Source: Actinomycetes bacterium (GTDB lineage Bacteria; Actinomycetota; Actinomycetes; Actinomycetales; Microbacteriaceae). Taken from it: a stretch of DNA of 47,483 nt. The translations under genes and the position numbers were made by a program. The notes below the pieces were generated by a model. That model did not search any database and was not told where the DNA came from. It saw only the letters and a list, made by a program, of their open reading frames with translations. The DNA is taken from positions 1 through 47,483 of the forward strand of contig JAEYVF010000056.1 of assembly GCA_023432005.1 (NCBI GenBank), in the 5' to 3' direction. Shown here piece by piece: positions 1 to 7,801 of this stretch (positions are counted from its first letter, which is position 1; each line of letters opens with the position of its first letter).

Positions 1-1
1 C

Positions 2-301
2 GGCACGGTCGACGCCGCGAGCGCCGCGCAGCGCCTCACCGTCGGCGTCGCGCTGTGCCTCGCCGCCTCGCTCGGCGGCGTGCTCGTGCCGTGGTCGCAG
101 AAGAGCCCGCTCGCGACGACCATCACGAGCGCCGCGTCGTTCGCGATCTTCGCCCTCGCCGTCGTGCCGTTGCAGCTCGTGGTCGACAGACGCCCGGAGC
201 CGGCGGCCTGGCTCGCACTCGCGGCATCCGTCGCCCTTCTCGCGGCGTGCTGGATCGCGGCCACGCGACGCCCCCGCGTCGACGACCTCGTGATCGCATG
301 A
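2..301 (+). CDS. Membrane protein, C-terminal part (start outside window)
   Basis: This is the last 99 codons of a gene whose start lies left of the window; the frame is open from base 2 to the TGA at 299-301. What can be seen is two or three hydrophobic stretches (around VALCLAASLGGVLV, AASFAIFALAVVPLQLV and AWLALAASVALLAACW) and a short charged tail, RRPRVDDLVIA, so the end of a multi-pass membrane protein. I do not recognise a family from this fragment. Its stop overlaps the start of the next gene by ATGA, so the two are very likely translationally coupled and belong to one operon with the following HExxH protein and MBL hydrolase. Confidence 0.6.
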   Translation, partial: GTVDAASAAQRLTVGVALCLAASLGGVLVPWSQKSPLATTITSAASFAIFALAVVPLQLVVDRRPEPAAWLALAASVALLAACWIAATRRPRVDDLVIA

Positions 302-837
302 GCGACGCACCCCTCGGCGGCCGCGCGGTCACCCTCCCTCCGGGGCTCGCACGCGCGGTCGGCCGGGGCGTCGTCGCCTTCCTCGCAGCGGATGCCCCCG
401 CCATCGTGGGCCTCGCCGTCGCGGCGGGCGTCGCGGTCGCCACGGGCCACCCCGCCATCGCCCACGGGGCCGCCGTGCTGGGCCTCGCGCTCGTCGCCAA
501 CGCCGTCCACGAGCTCGGGCACGTCGCCGCCTACCGCGTGCTCGCACCGCGCGGGCGCCTCGCCCTCGCGTGCGGCACCCTCACGGCGCGCCTCCGCCGC
601 GAGCCGCTGCCCCGCCGAAGCGACCGCCTCGTGACCGCAGCCGGGCCTGTTGTGCCGCTCACCGCATCCCTCGCCGCGACACCCCTCGTGACCGTCGCAC
701 CCGCCGAGGTCATCGCGGGGTGGGTGCTCGGCATCGCGCACGCCCTCACGCTCGCGCTGCCCACCGCCGACCGCCGTGCCTGGCGCACCGCCGGCACCTC
801 GCCTGCCGAGCGCCGCGCCCCTACACTCGGCGCATGA
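298..837 (+). CDS. Small integral membrane protein with HExxH motif (M50-like metalloprotease)
   Basis: A 179-residue, very hydrophobic protein. It carries HELGH at residues 71-75 inside a membrane segment, followed by TAAGPVVPL, which resembles the AAGP motif of site-2-type (M50) proteases, and a later LPTADRR where M50 enzymes have their aspartate ligand. These suggest a zinc-dependent intramembrane protease or maturase, but the protein is short and no PDZ domain is present. The ATG at 298 was chosen because it overlaps the upstream stop (ATGA); the frame is open further upstream but that part is Arg-rich shadow sequence. It overlaps the next gene by ATGA as well. The substrate is unknown. 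Confidence 0.6.
   Translation: MSDAPLGGRAVTLPPGLARAVGRGVVAFLAADAPAIVGLAVAAGVAVATGHPAIAHGAAVLGLALVANAVHELGHVAAYRVLAPRGRLALACGTLTARLRREPLPRRSDRLVTAAGPVVPLTASLAATPLVTVAPAEVIAGWVLGIAHALTLALPTADRRAWRTAGTSPAERRAPTLGA
822..833 (+). promoter_or_regulatory. Candidate leaderless -10 for the MBL-fold gene
   Basis: TACACT at 822-827 is followed by exactly six bases and the ATG at 834. The same geometry recurs at eight other starts in the window. No convincing -35 is visible, so the gene may be read both from this site and from the upstream operon. Confidence 0.35.
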
Positions 838-1583
838 CCACCCATGTGACCTACATCGGCGGCCCGACAGCCCTCGTCGAGTACGCAGGGCTGCGCATCC
901 TGCTCGACCCGACCTTCGACGAGCCCCACCACTACCCCGAGCACGAGCTCGACAAGACCGCGGGGCCGGGCCTGCCGGCATCCGCGATCGAGCCCGTCGA
1001 CCTCGTGCTGCTGAGCCACCACGGCCACGCCGACAACTTCGACGACAGCGGCCGCGAGCTCGCCATGCGCACCCCGCTCGTGCTCTCGCTTCCCGAGGCG
1101 GCCGCCGAGCTCGGCGCGCCCGTCGTCGGCCTCGAGCCGTGGCAGCAGCACCGCGTCGGCGACGTCACCGTCACCGCGCTGCCCGGGCGCCACGGCCCGC
1201 GCGTGCTGGCCTCGCGCATCGGCCCCGTCACGGGCTTCCTCGTGACCGCGCCGGGCGAGCCGTCGCTCTACGTGTCGGGTGACAACTCCTCGCTCGCGCT
1301 CGTGCACCAGCATGCCGCGCGCTTCGGTCCGATCGACATCGCGATCCTGTTCGCGGGCGCCGCGCGGGTCTCCCCCGTGCCCGTCGCGCTGACGCTCACC
1401 TCGAGGAAGGCCGCCGACGCGGCCCGGATGCTGGGCGCGCGCCGCGTGGTCGGGGTGCACGTCGAGGACTGGGCGCACTTCTCCGAGAGCCGCGCCGACC
1501 TCGAGAAGGCGTTCGCCGACGCGGGCCTCGACGAGCTCCTCGTCGACACCCCGCGCGGCGCGCGCGTCGCAGTCGAGCTCTAG
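834..1583 (+). CDS. MBL-fold metal-dependent hydrolase (UlaG-like)
   Basis: A 249-residue metallo-beta-lactamase-fold protein. The metal site is visible as SHHGHADNFD at residues 61-70 (HxHxD with Asn at the usual final His), a His at 120 (PGRHGP), Asp at 150 (VSGDN) and a late His in GVHVEDWAHF. The short form without extra domains resembles the UlaG/YtnP-like group of putative hydrolases; the substrate cannot be read from sequence. Its ATG overlaps the stop of the HExxH protein gene by ATGA. The gene ends with TAG at 1581-1583, and the bases from 1582 onward copy the 3' end of the convergent aldo/keto reductase gene. Confidence 0.8.
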   Translation: MTTHVTYIGGPTALVEYAGLRILLDPTFDEPHHYPEHELDKTAGPGLPASAIEPVDLVLLSHHGHADNFDDSGRELAMRTPLVLSLPEAAAELGAPVVGLEPWQQHRVGDVTVTALPGRHGPRVLASRIGPVTGFLVTAPGEPSLYVSGDNSSLALVHQHAARFGPIDIAILFAGAARVSPVPVALTLTSRKAADAARMLGARRVVGVHVEDWAHFSESRADLEKAFADAGLDELLVDTPRGARVAVEL

Positions 1584-1606
1584 AAGGTCGCCGCCTCGGG
1601 ATCCGC
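1582..1606. repeat. 25-bp direct repeat, copy 1 (second copy 1843-1867)
   Basis: Bases 1582-1606 are identical to 1843-1867. The second copy is the real 3' end of the aldo/keto reductase gene (minus strand, encoding DPEAATF and its stop). Here the copy reaches into the TAG of the MBL gene, and read on the minus strand it still encodes DPEAATF followed by a stop. It looks like a remnant of a local duplication that brackets the hairpin block. Confidence 0.85.
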
Positions 1607-1649
1607 ACCGTCCTCGCCTGACGCGCGCGACGCATCCGCCGGACATCTC

Positions 1650-1707
1650 CGAGGTGTCACTTCCCGTCGCACAGCACCCCGCTCCCACGACAGAAAGTGA
1701 CACCTCG
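1650..1707. repeat. Long hairpin 1 of a repeated element
   Basis: Arm 1650-1669 (CGAGGTGTCACTTCCCGTCG) pairs with arm 1688-1707 (CGACAGAAAGTGACACCTCG), an 18-base loop lying between. Eighteen of 20 positions are complementary; the two exceptions would be G-U pairs in minus-strand RNA. The same arm occurs again in hairpin 2. It lies between convergent genes, so it could be a REP-type element, a bidirectional transcription stop, or both. No U-tract follows. Confidence 0.75.
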
Positions 1708-1732
1708 GGAGGGACGCTCGGGTCGGCCCGAA

Positions 1733-1790
1733 CGAGGTGTCACTTTCGGTCGCGCACGGCAGCGGGTGGGCGACGGAAAGTGACACCTCG
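1733..1790. repeat. Long hairpin 2 of the same repeated element
   Basis: Arm 1733-1752 (CGAGGTGTCACTTTCGGTCG) pairs with arm 1771-1790 (CGACGGAAAGTGACACCTCG) at 19 of 20 positions, again with an 18-base loop. Arm sequence, arm length and loop length match hairpin 1, while the loop sequences differ, so the two units are diverged copies of one element kept under pairing constraint. Confidence 0.75.
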
Positions 1791-1840
1791 GTTACCGAGT
1801 GGCGGGCCCGTGGGGCGCCGACCGTGGCGTCAGGCGCGGC

Positions 1841-2671
1841 TCAGAAGGTCGCCGCCTCGGGATCCGCGCCGACCCGGAGCCCACGGTCGAGGCCGTCGAT
1901 CGCCGCCATCTCGTCCGCGGTCAGCTCGAAGCCGAACACATCGAAGTTGGCCGCCATGCGCTCGCGCGAGGTCGTCTTCGGGAAGACGATGACCCCGCTC
2001 TGCAGGTGCCAGCGGATGACCGCCTGGGCGGGGCTCACGCCGTGCGCGGCCGCCGCATCCTGCACCGCCGCCTCGCCGAAGAGGTCGTACTTGCCCTGAC
2101 CGAGCGGGCCCCACGCCTCGGTGCGGATGCCGAGCGGCTCCGAGAAGGCCCGCAGCTCGCGCTGCGCGAAGGCGGGATGCAGCTCGACCTGGTCGATGGC
2201 CGGCACCGTGCCCGACTCGGCGATGACGCGCTCCAGATGCGCCCGATGGAAGTTGGAGACACCGATCGAGCGGGTCTTCCCCTCGTCGCGGAGCTGCTCG
2301 AGCGCGAGCCAGCTCTCGACGTAGCGGTCGAGGTCGGGTCGCGGCCAGTGGATGAGGTACAGGTCGACGTAGTCGAGGCCGAGCTTGTCGAGGCTCAGAT
2401 CCATCGCGTCGAAGGCCGACTGCGTGCCCTGGTCGGAGTTCCACAGCTTCGTCGTGATGAAGAGCTCCTCGCGCGGGATGCCCGACTTCTCGATGGCCCG
2501 CCCCACCCCGACCTCGTTGCCGTACACCGCGGCGGTGTCGATGTGGCGGTAGCCGACCTCGAGGGCGTCCGTCACGACCCGCTCCGCCTCGTCGGGGTCC
2601 ACCTTGAAGACGCCGAAGCCGAGCTGCGGGATGGTGTGGCCGTCGTTGAGGGTGATGAGGGGAACAGTCAT
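1841..2671 (-). CDS. Aldo/keto reductase (2,5-diketo-D-gluconate reductase-like)
   Basis: A 276-residue NADPH-dependent aldo/keto reductase of the short AKR5-like group that reduces carbonyls to alcohols; the substrate is not predictable. The catalytic tetrad is complete: Asp45 and Tyr50 in HIDTAAVYG, Lys75 in TTKLWN and His108 in YLIHWP. The ATG at 2671 follows GGAGG nine bases upstream; an in-frame ATG at 2680 sits directly on that GGAGG, so the later start is preferred. The gene is divergent from pntA and convergent with the MBL gene. Its last 25 bases are duplicated beyond the hairpin block at 1582-1606. Confidence 0.88.
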   Translation of the reverse strand: MTVPLITLNDGHTIPQLGFGVFKVDPDEAERVVTDALEVGYRHIDTAAVYGNEVGVGRAIEKSGIPREELFITTKLWNSDQGTQSAFDAMDLSLDKLGLDYVDLYLIHWPRPDLDRYVESWLALEQLRDEGKTRSIGVSNFHRAHLERVIAESGTVPAIDQVELHPAFAQRELRAFSEPLGIRTEAWGPLGQGKYDLFGEAAVQDAAAAHGVSPAQAVIRWHLQSGVIVFPKTTSRERMAANFDVFGFELTADEMAAIDGLDRGLRVGADPEAATF

Positions 2672-2731
2672 ACCCTCCATCCTCCCCCGGATGCCGATGC
2701 GGCGTTGCCTCACGCGAAAGAACCGCGACTC

Positions 2732-2744
2732 TTTCCCGCGGAAA
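2732..2744. promoter_or_regulatory. 13-bp dyad between aldo/keto reductase and pntA
   Basis: TTTCC-CGC-GGAAA is a perfect 5-3-5 inverted repeat in the 147-bp divergent gap. A TAGAGT at 2773-2778 could be a pntA -10. The dyad would sit just upstream of that promoter and is a candidate operator. No regulator can be assigned. Confidence 0.3.
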
Positions 2745-2818
2745 TCGCTGGGTGCACCGGGCGGACGCCGCCTAGAGTCGGAATCCGGCCCCTACCCGGA
2801 CCAGGAGAGCCCAGGAAC

Positions 2819-4372
2819 ATGACACGGATCGGCATCGTCGCCGAGCAGCCCGGCGAGACGCGCGTCGCGGTCTCCCCGCTCACGGCAGGCAGGATCATCG
2901 CGCTCGGCTACGAGGTCGTCGTGGAGGAGGGGGCGGGCTCCGGCTCATCGTTCCCGGATGCCGCCTACACGGAGGCGGGGGCGAGCGTCGTGGACCGCGC
3001 GACCGCGTGGGCATCCGACGTCGTGCTCAAGATCAACCCGCCGAGCGACGACGAGATCGCGCGGATGCGGGACGGCGCGACGCTCGTCGGCCTCCTGAGT
3101 CCGGCGCTGCGTCCCGAGCTGCTCGAGCGGCTCGCCGCGCAGGGCGTGACGGCCCTCGCGATGGACGCCGTGCCCCGGATCTCGCGCGCGCAGTCGATGG
3201 ACGTGCTCAGCTCGACCGCGAACATCGCGGGCTACCGCGCCGTCGTCGAGGCGGCCAACGAGTTCGGACGCTTCTTCACGGGCCAGGTGACGGCCGCCGG
3301 CAAGGTGCCGCCCGCGAAGGTGCTCGTCGCCGGCGCGGGTGTCGCGGGGCTCGCGGCGATCGGCGCGGCGTCGAGCCTCGGCGCGATCGTGCGCGCGACC
3401 GACCCGCGCCCCGAGGTGGCCGACCAGGTGCGCTCGATCGGCGGCGAGTACCTCGAGGTGGTCGTGCCCGAGGAGCACAAGGAGGTCTCCGCCGACGGCT
3501 ACGCGAAGGCCACGAGCGCGGCCTACGACCGGCGAGCCGCCGAGCTCTACAGCGAGCAGGCCGCCGACGTCGACATCATCATCACGACCGCCCTCATCCC
3601 CGGCCGACCCGCGCCCCGCCTCATCACGGCCGCCGACGTCGCGCGCATGAAGCCCGGGAGCGTCATCGTCGACATGGCCGCGTCGCAGGGCGGCAACGTC
3701 GAGGGGACCGTCCCCGGCGAGCGCGTCGTCACCGAGAACGGCGTCGTCATCCTGGGCTACACCGACCTCGCGGGTCGCCTGCCCCAGCAGTCGTCGCAGC
3801 TGTTCGGCACCAACCTGCTCAACCTCCTCACCCTGATGACGCCCGGCAAGGACGGCGCGCTCACCATCGACTTCGACGACGTGGTGCAGCGCGCGGTGAC
3901 GGTCACGCGCGACGGGGCGGTCACGTGGCCGCCGCCGCCCGTGCAGGTCTCGGCGGCGCCGCCATCCCCCGCAACGGCACCGACAGCGGATGCCGCCCCG
4001 GCGCCCACACGAGCGCTCGGCCCCCGAGCCCGCACGGCGCTCGTCGGCGCCGGCATCCTCGCGCTCTTCCTCGTGTGCGCGTTCGCCCCGGCGCCCCTGC
4101 CGCAGCACTTCCTCGTGCTGACGCTCTCGGTCGTCGTCGGGTTCTATGTGATCGGCAAGGTCGCGCACGCACTGCACACGCCGCTCATGAGCGTCACCAA
4201 CGCGATCAGCGGCATCATCGTCGTCGGGGCGATGGTCCAGATCACCGACGACTCGCTCGTCGTGCAACTTCTCGCGGCGGTCGCCGTGCTCGTGGCGAGC
4301 ATCAACATCTTCGGCGGCTTCGCCGTCACGCGACGCATGCTCGCGATGTTCCAGAAGGGGAACCAGAAGTGA
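2819..4372 (+). CDS. pntA: NAD(P) transhydrogenase subunit alpha, single-chain form
   Basis: A 517-residue alpha subunit of the proton-translocating NAD(P)+ transhydrogenase, which moves hydride between NADH and NADP+ driven by the proton gradient (EC 7.1.1.1). The N-terminal part is the soluble NAD(H)-binding domain, opening with TRIGIVAEQPGETRVAVSP and containing the GAGVAGLAAIG Rossmann turn. A Pro/Ala-rich linker (about residues 375-405) leads into a C-terminal membrane domain with several helices, so the catalytic and membrane parts that are separate genes in some bacteria are fused here. The ATG follows AGGAGAG. Its TGA overlaps the GTG of pntB. Confidence 0.95.
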   Translation: MTRIGIVAEQPGETRVAVSPLTAGRIIALGYEVVVEEGAGSGSSFPDAAYTEAGASVVDRATAWASDVVLKINPPSDDEIARMRDGATLVGLLSPALRPELLERLAAQGVTALAMDAVPRISRAQSMDVLSSTANIAGYRAVVEAANEFGRFFTGQVTAAGKVPPAKVLVAGAGVAGLAAIGAASSLGAIVRATDPRPEVADQVRSIGGEYLEVVVPEEHKEVSADGYAKATSAAYDRRAAELYSEQAADVDIIITTALIPGRPAPRLITAADVARMKPGSVIVDMAASQGGNVEGTVPGERVVTENGVVILGYTDLAGRLPQQSSQLFGTNLLNLLTLMTPGKDGALTIDFDDVVQRAVTVTRDGAVTWPPPPVQVSAAPPSPATAPTADAAPAPTRALGPRARTALVGAGILALFLVCAFAPAPLPQHFLVLTLSVVVGFYVIGKVAHALHTPLMSVTNAISGIIVVGAMVQITDDSLVVQLLAAVAVLVASINIFGGFAVTRRMLAMFQKGNQK

Positions 4373-5808
4373 GCGTCACCGCCGGCACCGGGATCGAGCT
4401 CGCCCGGGCGGTCGCCGACGCCGCCTACATCGTGGCGGCGCTGCTGTTCATCCTGAGCCTCGCGGGGCTCAGCAGGCACGAGACCTCGCGCCGCGGCGTC
4501 GCGTTCGGCATCGCCGGCATGGCGATCGCGCTCGCGGCGACCGTCGGGCTCACGGCGGCATCCGGTTGGCAGCTGCCGCAGGGCGGGCTCGGCCTCACCC
4601 TCATGGCGGTCGCGGTGCTCGTGGGCGCGGCGATCGGCCTGTGGCGCGCCCGCGTCGTCGAGATGACGGGGATGCCGGAGCTCATCGCGCTCCTGCACTC
4701 CTTCGTCGGGCTCGCGGCGGTGCTCGTCGGCTGGAACGGCCACCTCGCAGACGGGCACCTCACCGGGGCGCTGCGCGACATCCATCACGCGGAGGTGTTC
4801 ATCGGCGTCTTCATCGGGGGCGTCACCTTCACGGGCTCGATCGTGGCGTTCCTGAAGCTGTCGGCGCGCATCAGCTCGAGGCCGCTCATGCTGCCCGGCA
4901 AGAACGCACTCAACGTGGGGGCGCTCGTCGCCTTCCTCGCGCTCACGGTCTGGTACGTCGTCGCGCCGAGCCTGTGGCTGCTCGTGGCCGTCACGGTGGT
5001 CTCCCTGCTGCTCGGCTGGCACCTCGTCGCCTCGATCGGCGGCGGCGACATGCCCGTCGTCGTGTCGATGCTCAACAGCTACTCCGGCTGGGCGGCCGCG
5101 GCCGCGGGCTTCCTGCTGAACAACGACCTGCTCATCGTGACGGGCGCGCTCGTCGGGTCCTCGGGTGCCTACCTCTCCTACCTCATGTGCAAGGCCATGA
5201 ACCGCTCGTTCCTCTCGGTCATCGCGGGCGGCTTCGGCATCGCGGCGCCCACGGGCGACGATGAGGACCACGGCGAGCACCGCGAGATCGACGCGGCGTC
5301 GGTGGCCGAGCTGCTGGCATCCGCCCGCTCGGTCGTCATCACGCCCGGCTACGGCATGGCCGTCGCCCAGGCGCAGTACCCCGTCGCCGAGCTCACCGAG
5401 CGGCTGCGCGCGCGCGGCGTCGAGGTGCGCTTCGGCATCCATCCCGTCGCGGGCCGCCTTCCGGGCCACATGAACGTGCTGCTCGCGGAGGCGAAGGTTC
5501 CGTACGACATCGTGCTCGAGATGGATGAGATCAACGACGACCTCGCCGACACGGATGTCGTGCTCGTCATCGGCGCGAACGACACCGTGAACCCCGCCGC
5601 GGCCGAGGACCCGGGATCGCCCATCGCGGGGATGCCCGTGCTCCGGGTGTGGGAGGCGGCGAACGTCGTCGTCTTCAAGCGCTCGATGGCGTCGGGCTAC
5701 GCCGGCGTGCAGAATCCGCTGTTCTTCCGGGACAACGCGCAGATGCTCTTCGGCGACGCGAAGGAGCGCGTGGAGGACATCCTGCGGGCGCTCCCAGATC
5801 AGCGGTAG
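4369..5808 (+). CDS. pntB: NAD(P) transhydrogenase subunit beta
   Basis: A 479-residue beta subunit. The N-terminal two-thirds is a multi-helix membrane domain that forms the proton path with PntA. The C-terminal third is the NADP(H)-binding domain, recognisable by TPGYGMAVAQAQ, the GIHPVAGRLPGHMNVLLAEA stretch, VIGANDTVNPAA and FKRSMASGYAGVQNPLF. GTG at 4369 is chosen because it overlaps the pntA stop (GTGA) and follows AAGGGG. The gene is convergent with the ABC permease gene six bases away, and a 15-bp direct repeat spans both stops. Confidence 0.95.
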   Translation: MSVTAGTGIELARAVADAAYIVAALLFILSLAGLSRHETSRRGVAFGIAGMAIALAATVGLTAASGWQLPQGGLGLTLMAVAVLVGAAIGLWRARVVEMTGMPELIALLHSFVGLAAVLVGWNGHLADGHLTGALRDIHHAEVFIGVFIGGVTFTGSIVAFLKLSARISSRPLMLPGKNALNVGALVAFLALTVWYVVAPSLWLLVAVTVVSLLLGWHLVASIGGGDMPVVVSMLNSYSGWAAAAAGFLLNNDLLIVTGALVGSSGAYLSYLMCKAMNRSFLSVIAGGFGIAAPTGDDEDHGEHREIDAASVAELLASARSVVITPGYGMAVAQAQYPVAELTERLRARGVEVRFGIHPVAGRLPGHMNVLLAEAKVPYDIVLEMDEINDDLADTDVVLVIGANDTVNPAAAEDPGSPIAGMPVLRVWEAANVVVFKRSMASGYAGVQNPLFFRDNAQMLFGDAKERVEDILRALPDQR

Positions 5809-5829
5809 CGGCGCTCAGCGGTAGCGGCG
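5799..5829. repeat. 15-bp direct repeat across the pntB/ABC permease stops
   Basis: TCAGCGGTAGCGGCG occurs at 5799-5813 and again at 5815-5829, one base apart. The first copy contains the pntB stop (TAG), the second the permease stop (TGA on the minus strand) and the RRYR codons before it. Confidence 0.8.
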
Positions 5830-6627
5830 GCCCTCGTCGCGGCGGTACAGCACGAGCGCGACGACGAGCAGCAGCACCGTCCACACGACCGCGCCCCCGA
5901 ACTCGAGCAGCGGCAGCTCGCCGCCCTGCACGGCCCAGATCACGAGCTCACGGGCCTCACGCGACGGCAGGAAGCGCGACAGCGTGTCGAGCCAGTCGGG
6001 GAACATCATGGGCGGCAAGAAGAGCCCACCCGCGAACGCGAGGCCGAACATGACGATCTGGATGACGGCGATCGCGGCCTTGAAGGGCAGCGCGTAGCCG
6101 ATCGCGATGCCGGCGAACACGAACGGCAGCGATGACAGCGCGAGCGCGAGGAACCCGAGGGCGACGCCCGCGGCATCCGCGTGCGCCTCGGTGAAGAGCG
6201 CACCCATGAGGAAGAGCGGCACGAGAGCGAGCACGCCGACGAGTCCGACCGAGAGCACCTGGCCGAGGATGCGCGCCCCGGCGGGCGCCGGGAGGGTGCG
6301 CAGGTACGGCTCCCACGGCGTCTCGCGGGCCTGCGAGATGTTGAGGCCGTAGGAGAAGAGCGCGTTGACCATCACCGCGAAGACCATGAGCTGGATGACC
6401 GCCTGCGCCGCTCCCGTCGGATTCTCGACGAGCCCGCGCTGCGGGAGGATGAAGAACGCGAACGAGAGCGCGGGGAACACGATCGGCCCGATGACGGCCA
6501 TCGGCACGCGCACGGTCTCGAGCAGCAGGTACTTGGTGTGCAGCAGGCCGAGGCGCACGAGGCCGGGGCCGGGAGATGTCGAGACGACGGGAGCCTCGGT
6601 CGCGGATGCGGTGGTTGCGGTGGTCAT
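5815..6627 (-). CDS. ABC transporter permease (ABC-2 type)
   Basis: A 270-residue membrane protein with about six hydrophobic segments, a long cytoplasmic N-terminus and the layout of ABC-2 type exporters of the DrrB/YadH kind. It pairs with the ATPase just upstream: its ATG overlaps the ATPase stop by ATGA. The TAPVV/SPGPG N-terminus before the first helix is low-complexity. The exported substrate is not evident; drug or lipid export is usual for this architecture. It is the last gene of a four-gene minus-strand operon that starts at 8451. Confidence 0.88.
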   Translation of the reverse strand: MTTATTASATEAPVVSTSPGPGLVRLGLLHTKYLLLETVRVPMAVIGPIVFPALSFAFFILPQRGLVENPTGAAQAVIQLMVFAVMVNALFSYGLNISQARETPWEPYLRTLPAPAGARILGQVLSVGLVGVLALVPLFLMGALFTEAHADAAGVALGFLALALSSLPFVFAGIAIGYALPFKAAIAVIQIVMFGLAFAGGLFLPPMMFPDWLDTLSRFLPSREARELVIWAVQGGELPLLEFGGAVVWTVLLLVVALVLYRRDEGRRYR

Positions 6628-7508
6628 GCGGCTTCTCCTCGCACGATCGAGAGGAAGGCTTCCTCGAGGGTGGCGCTGCGCAGCTGCAGCTCGGTGAAGG
6701 GCGCGCCCGTCGCGACGAGGTCGCGCACGAAGGCGTCGGCGTCGCGCAGCGAGAGCTCCACGCGGTCGCCGTCGATGCGGGATCCGGCCACCTGGGGCAG
6801 CGCGGCGATGCGCGCGGCCTCGGGGCTCGTGAGGCTCGCCCAGCGGGTGCCGACCGAGCCGATGACGGTCGCGAGATCGTCGTCGGCGACCACGCGGCCC
6901 CCCGCGATCACCGCGACGCGTTCGGCGAGCTGCTCGATCTCCTCGAGGTAGTGGCTCGTGACGACGATCGAGGCGCCGGCCTCGCGCTGGCGGCGGATGG
7001 CATCCCACAGCACGTGACGGCCGTCGATGTCGAGGCCCGTGGTGGGCTCGTCGAGCAGCACGAGCCCGGGGCGGCCGACGAAGGCGAGCGCGACGCTCAG
7101 GCGGCGCTTCTGGCCGCCCGACAGCGCTCCCGTCTGGCGGCGCAGCAGCTCGGTGAGGCCGAACTCCTCCGCGAGCTCGCCGGTGGGGATCCGCTCGGCG
7201 AAGTGCCCGCCGACGAAGTCGATGACCTCGCGTACCCGCAGCGTCTCGGGCAGCGCCGTCTGCTGGGGCGTCGTGCCGAGGTGCTGGCGAGCGGCGGCGT
7301 CGCGCGGGTCGCGCCCGAAGAGGCGCACCGTGCCCGAGGTGGGGCGGATGAGGCCCGCCACGAGAGAGAGGGCGGTCGTCTTGCCGGCGCCGTTGGGTCC
7401 GAGCAGCCCGAGGATCTGGCCGTCGACGATGTCGAGGCTGAAGTCATCGAGGGCGGTCACGGCGCCGTAGCGGCGGGTGACGCCCACGAGCGAGGCGAGC
7501 GGGGTCAT
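6624..7508 (-). CDS. ABC transporter ATP-binding protein
   Basis: A 294-residue ATPase of the exporter type. Walker A is GPNGAGKTT at residues 37-45, the signature LSGGQKRR is at 129-136, and Walker B LVLLDEP is at 149-155 followed by TTGLD. The C-terminal 80 residues form the extra domain usual in DrrA/CcmA-like exporters. It starts at an ATG that overlaps the stop of the winged-helix gene (ATGA) and ends overlapping the permease start, so stoichiometric coupled translation is likely. Confidence 0.93.
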   Translation of the reverse strand: MTPLASLVGVTRRYGAVTALDDFSLDIVDGQILGLLGPNGAGKTTALSLVAGLIRPTSGTVRLFGRDPRDAAARQHLGTTPQQTALPETLRVREVIDFVGGHFAERIPTGELAEEFGLTELLRRQTGALSGGQKRRLSVALAFVGRPGLVLLDEPTTGLDIDGRHVLWDAIRRQREAGASIVVTSHYLEEIEQLAERVAVIAGGRVVADDDLATVIGSVGTRWASLTSPEAARIAALPQVAGSRIDGDRVELSLRDADAFVRDLVATGAPFTELQLRSATLEEAFLSIVRGEAA

Positions 7509-7801
7509 GATCCTCCTCCGAGGAGTGTGCGCAGCTGCGCGGTGTAGTCCTCGAACGCGCGGCGTCCGAGCTGGCTGAGGGAGAGGTAGGTGACCGGCGA
7601 GCGGCCCTGGAAGGTCTTGTCGACGTCGACGTAGCCCGCGTCCTCGAGCTTGCGGAGGTGCGTGGAGAGGTTGCCGGCGGTCATCCCGAGCAGCTCCTGC
7701 AACCGCGGGAACGAGATCCGGTCGCCGCGTTCGAGGGCTGCGAGCGCCGCCGTGATGCGCAGGCGGGCGGATGCGTGGATGACGGGGTCGAGCTCATCCA
7801 T
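7505..7801 (-). CDS. Winged-helix transcriptional regulator
   Basis: A 98-residue protein that is almost entirely one winged helix-turn-helix domain (RISFPRLQELLGMTAGNLS is the recognition region, followed by THLRKLEDAGYVDVDK and a basic wing, FQGRSPVTYL). It resembles the single-domain regulators often found inside ABC exporter operons. Its ATG overlaps the stop of the upstream membrane protein (TGATG) and its stop overlaps the ATPase start, so it is embedded in the operon it probably controls. The dyad at 8487-8508 is a possible target. Confidence 0.85.
   Translation of the reverse strand: MDELDPVIHASARLRITAALAALERGDRISFPRLQELLGMTAGNLSTHLRKLEDAGYVDVDKTFQGRSPVTYLSLSQLGRRAFEDYTAQLRTLLGGGS

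Noticed and set aside
55..297. Upstream extension of the HExxH gene to 55
   Set aside because: The extra 81 residues are Arg-rich shadow sequence overlapping the preceding membrane protein in another frame; the ATGA overlap at 298 gives a natural start.
1580..1786. Small minus-strand ORF ending in DPEAATF
   Set aside because: It only exists because the hairpin arms and the copied AKR end are open in this frame; no ribosome binding site, and it consists of repeats.
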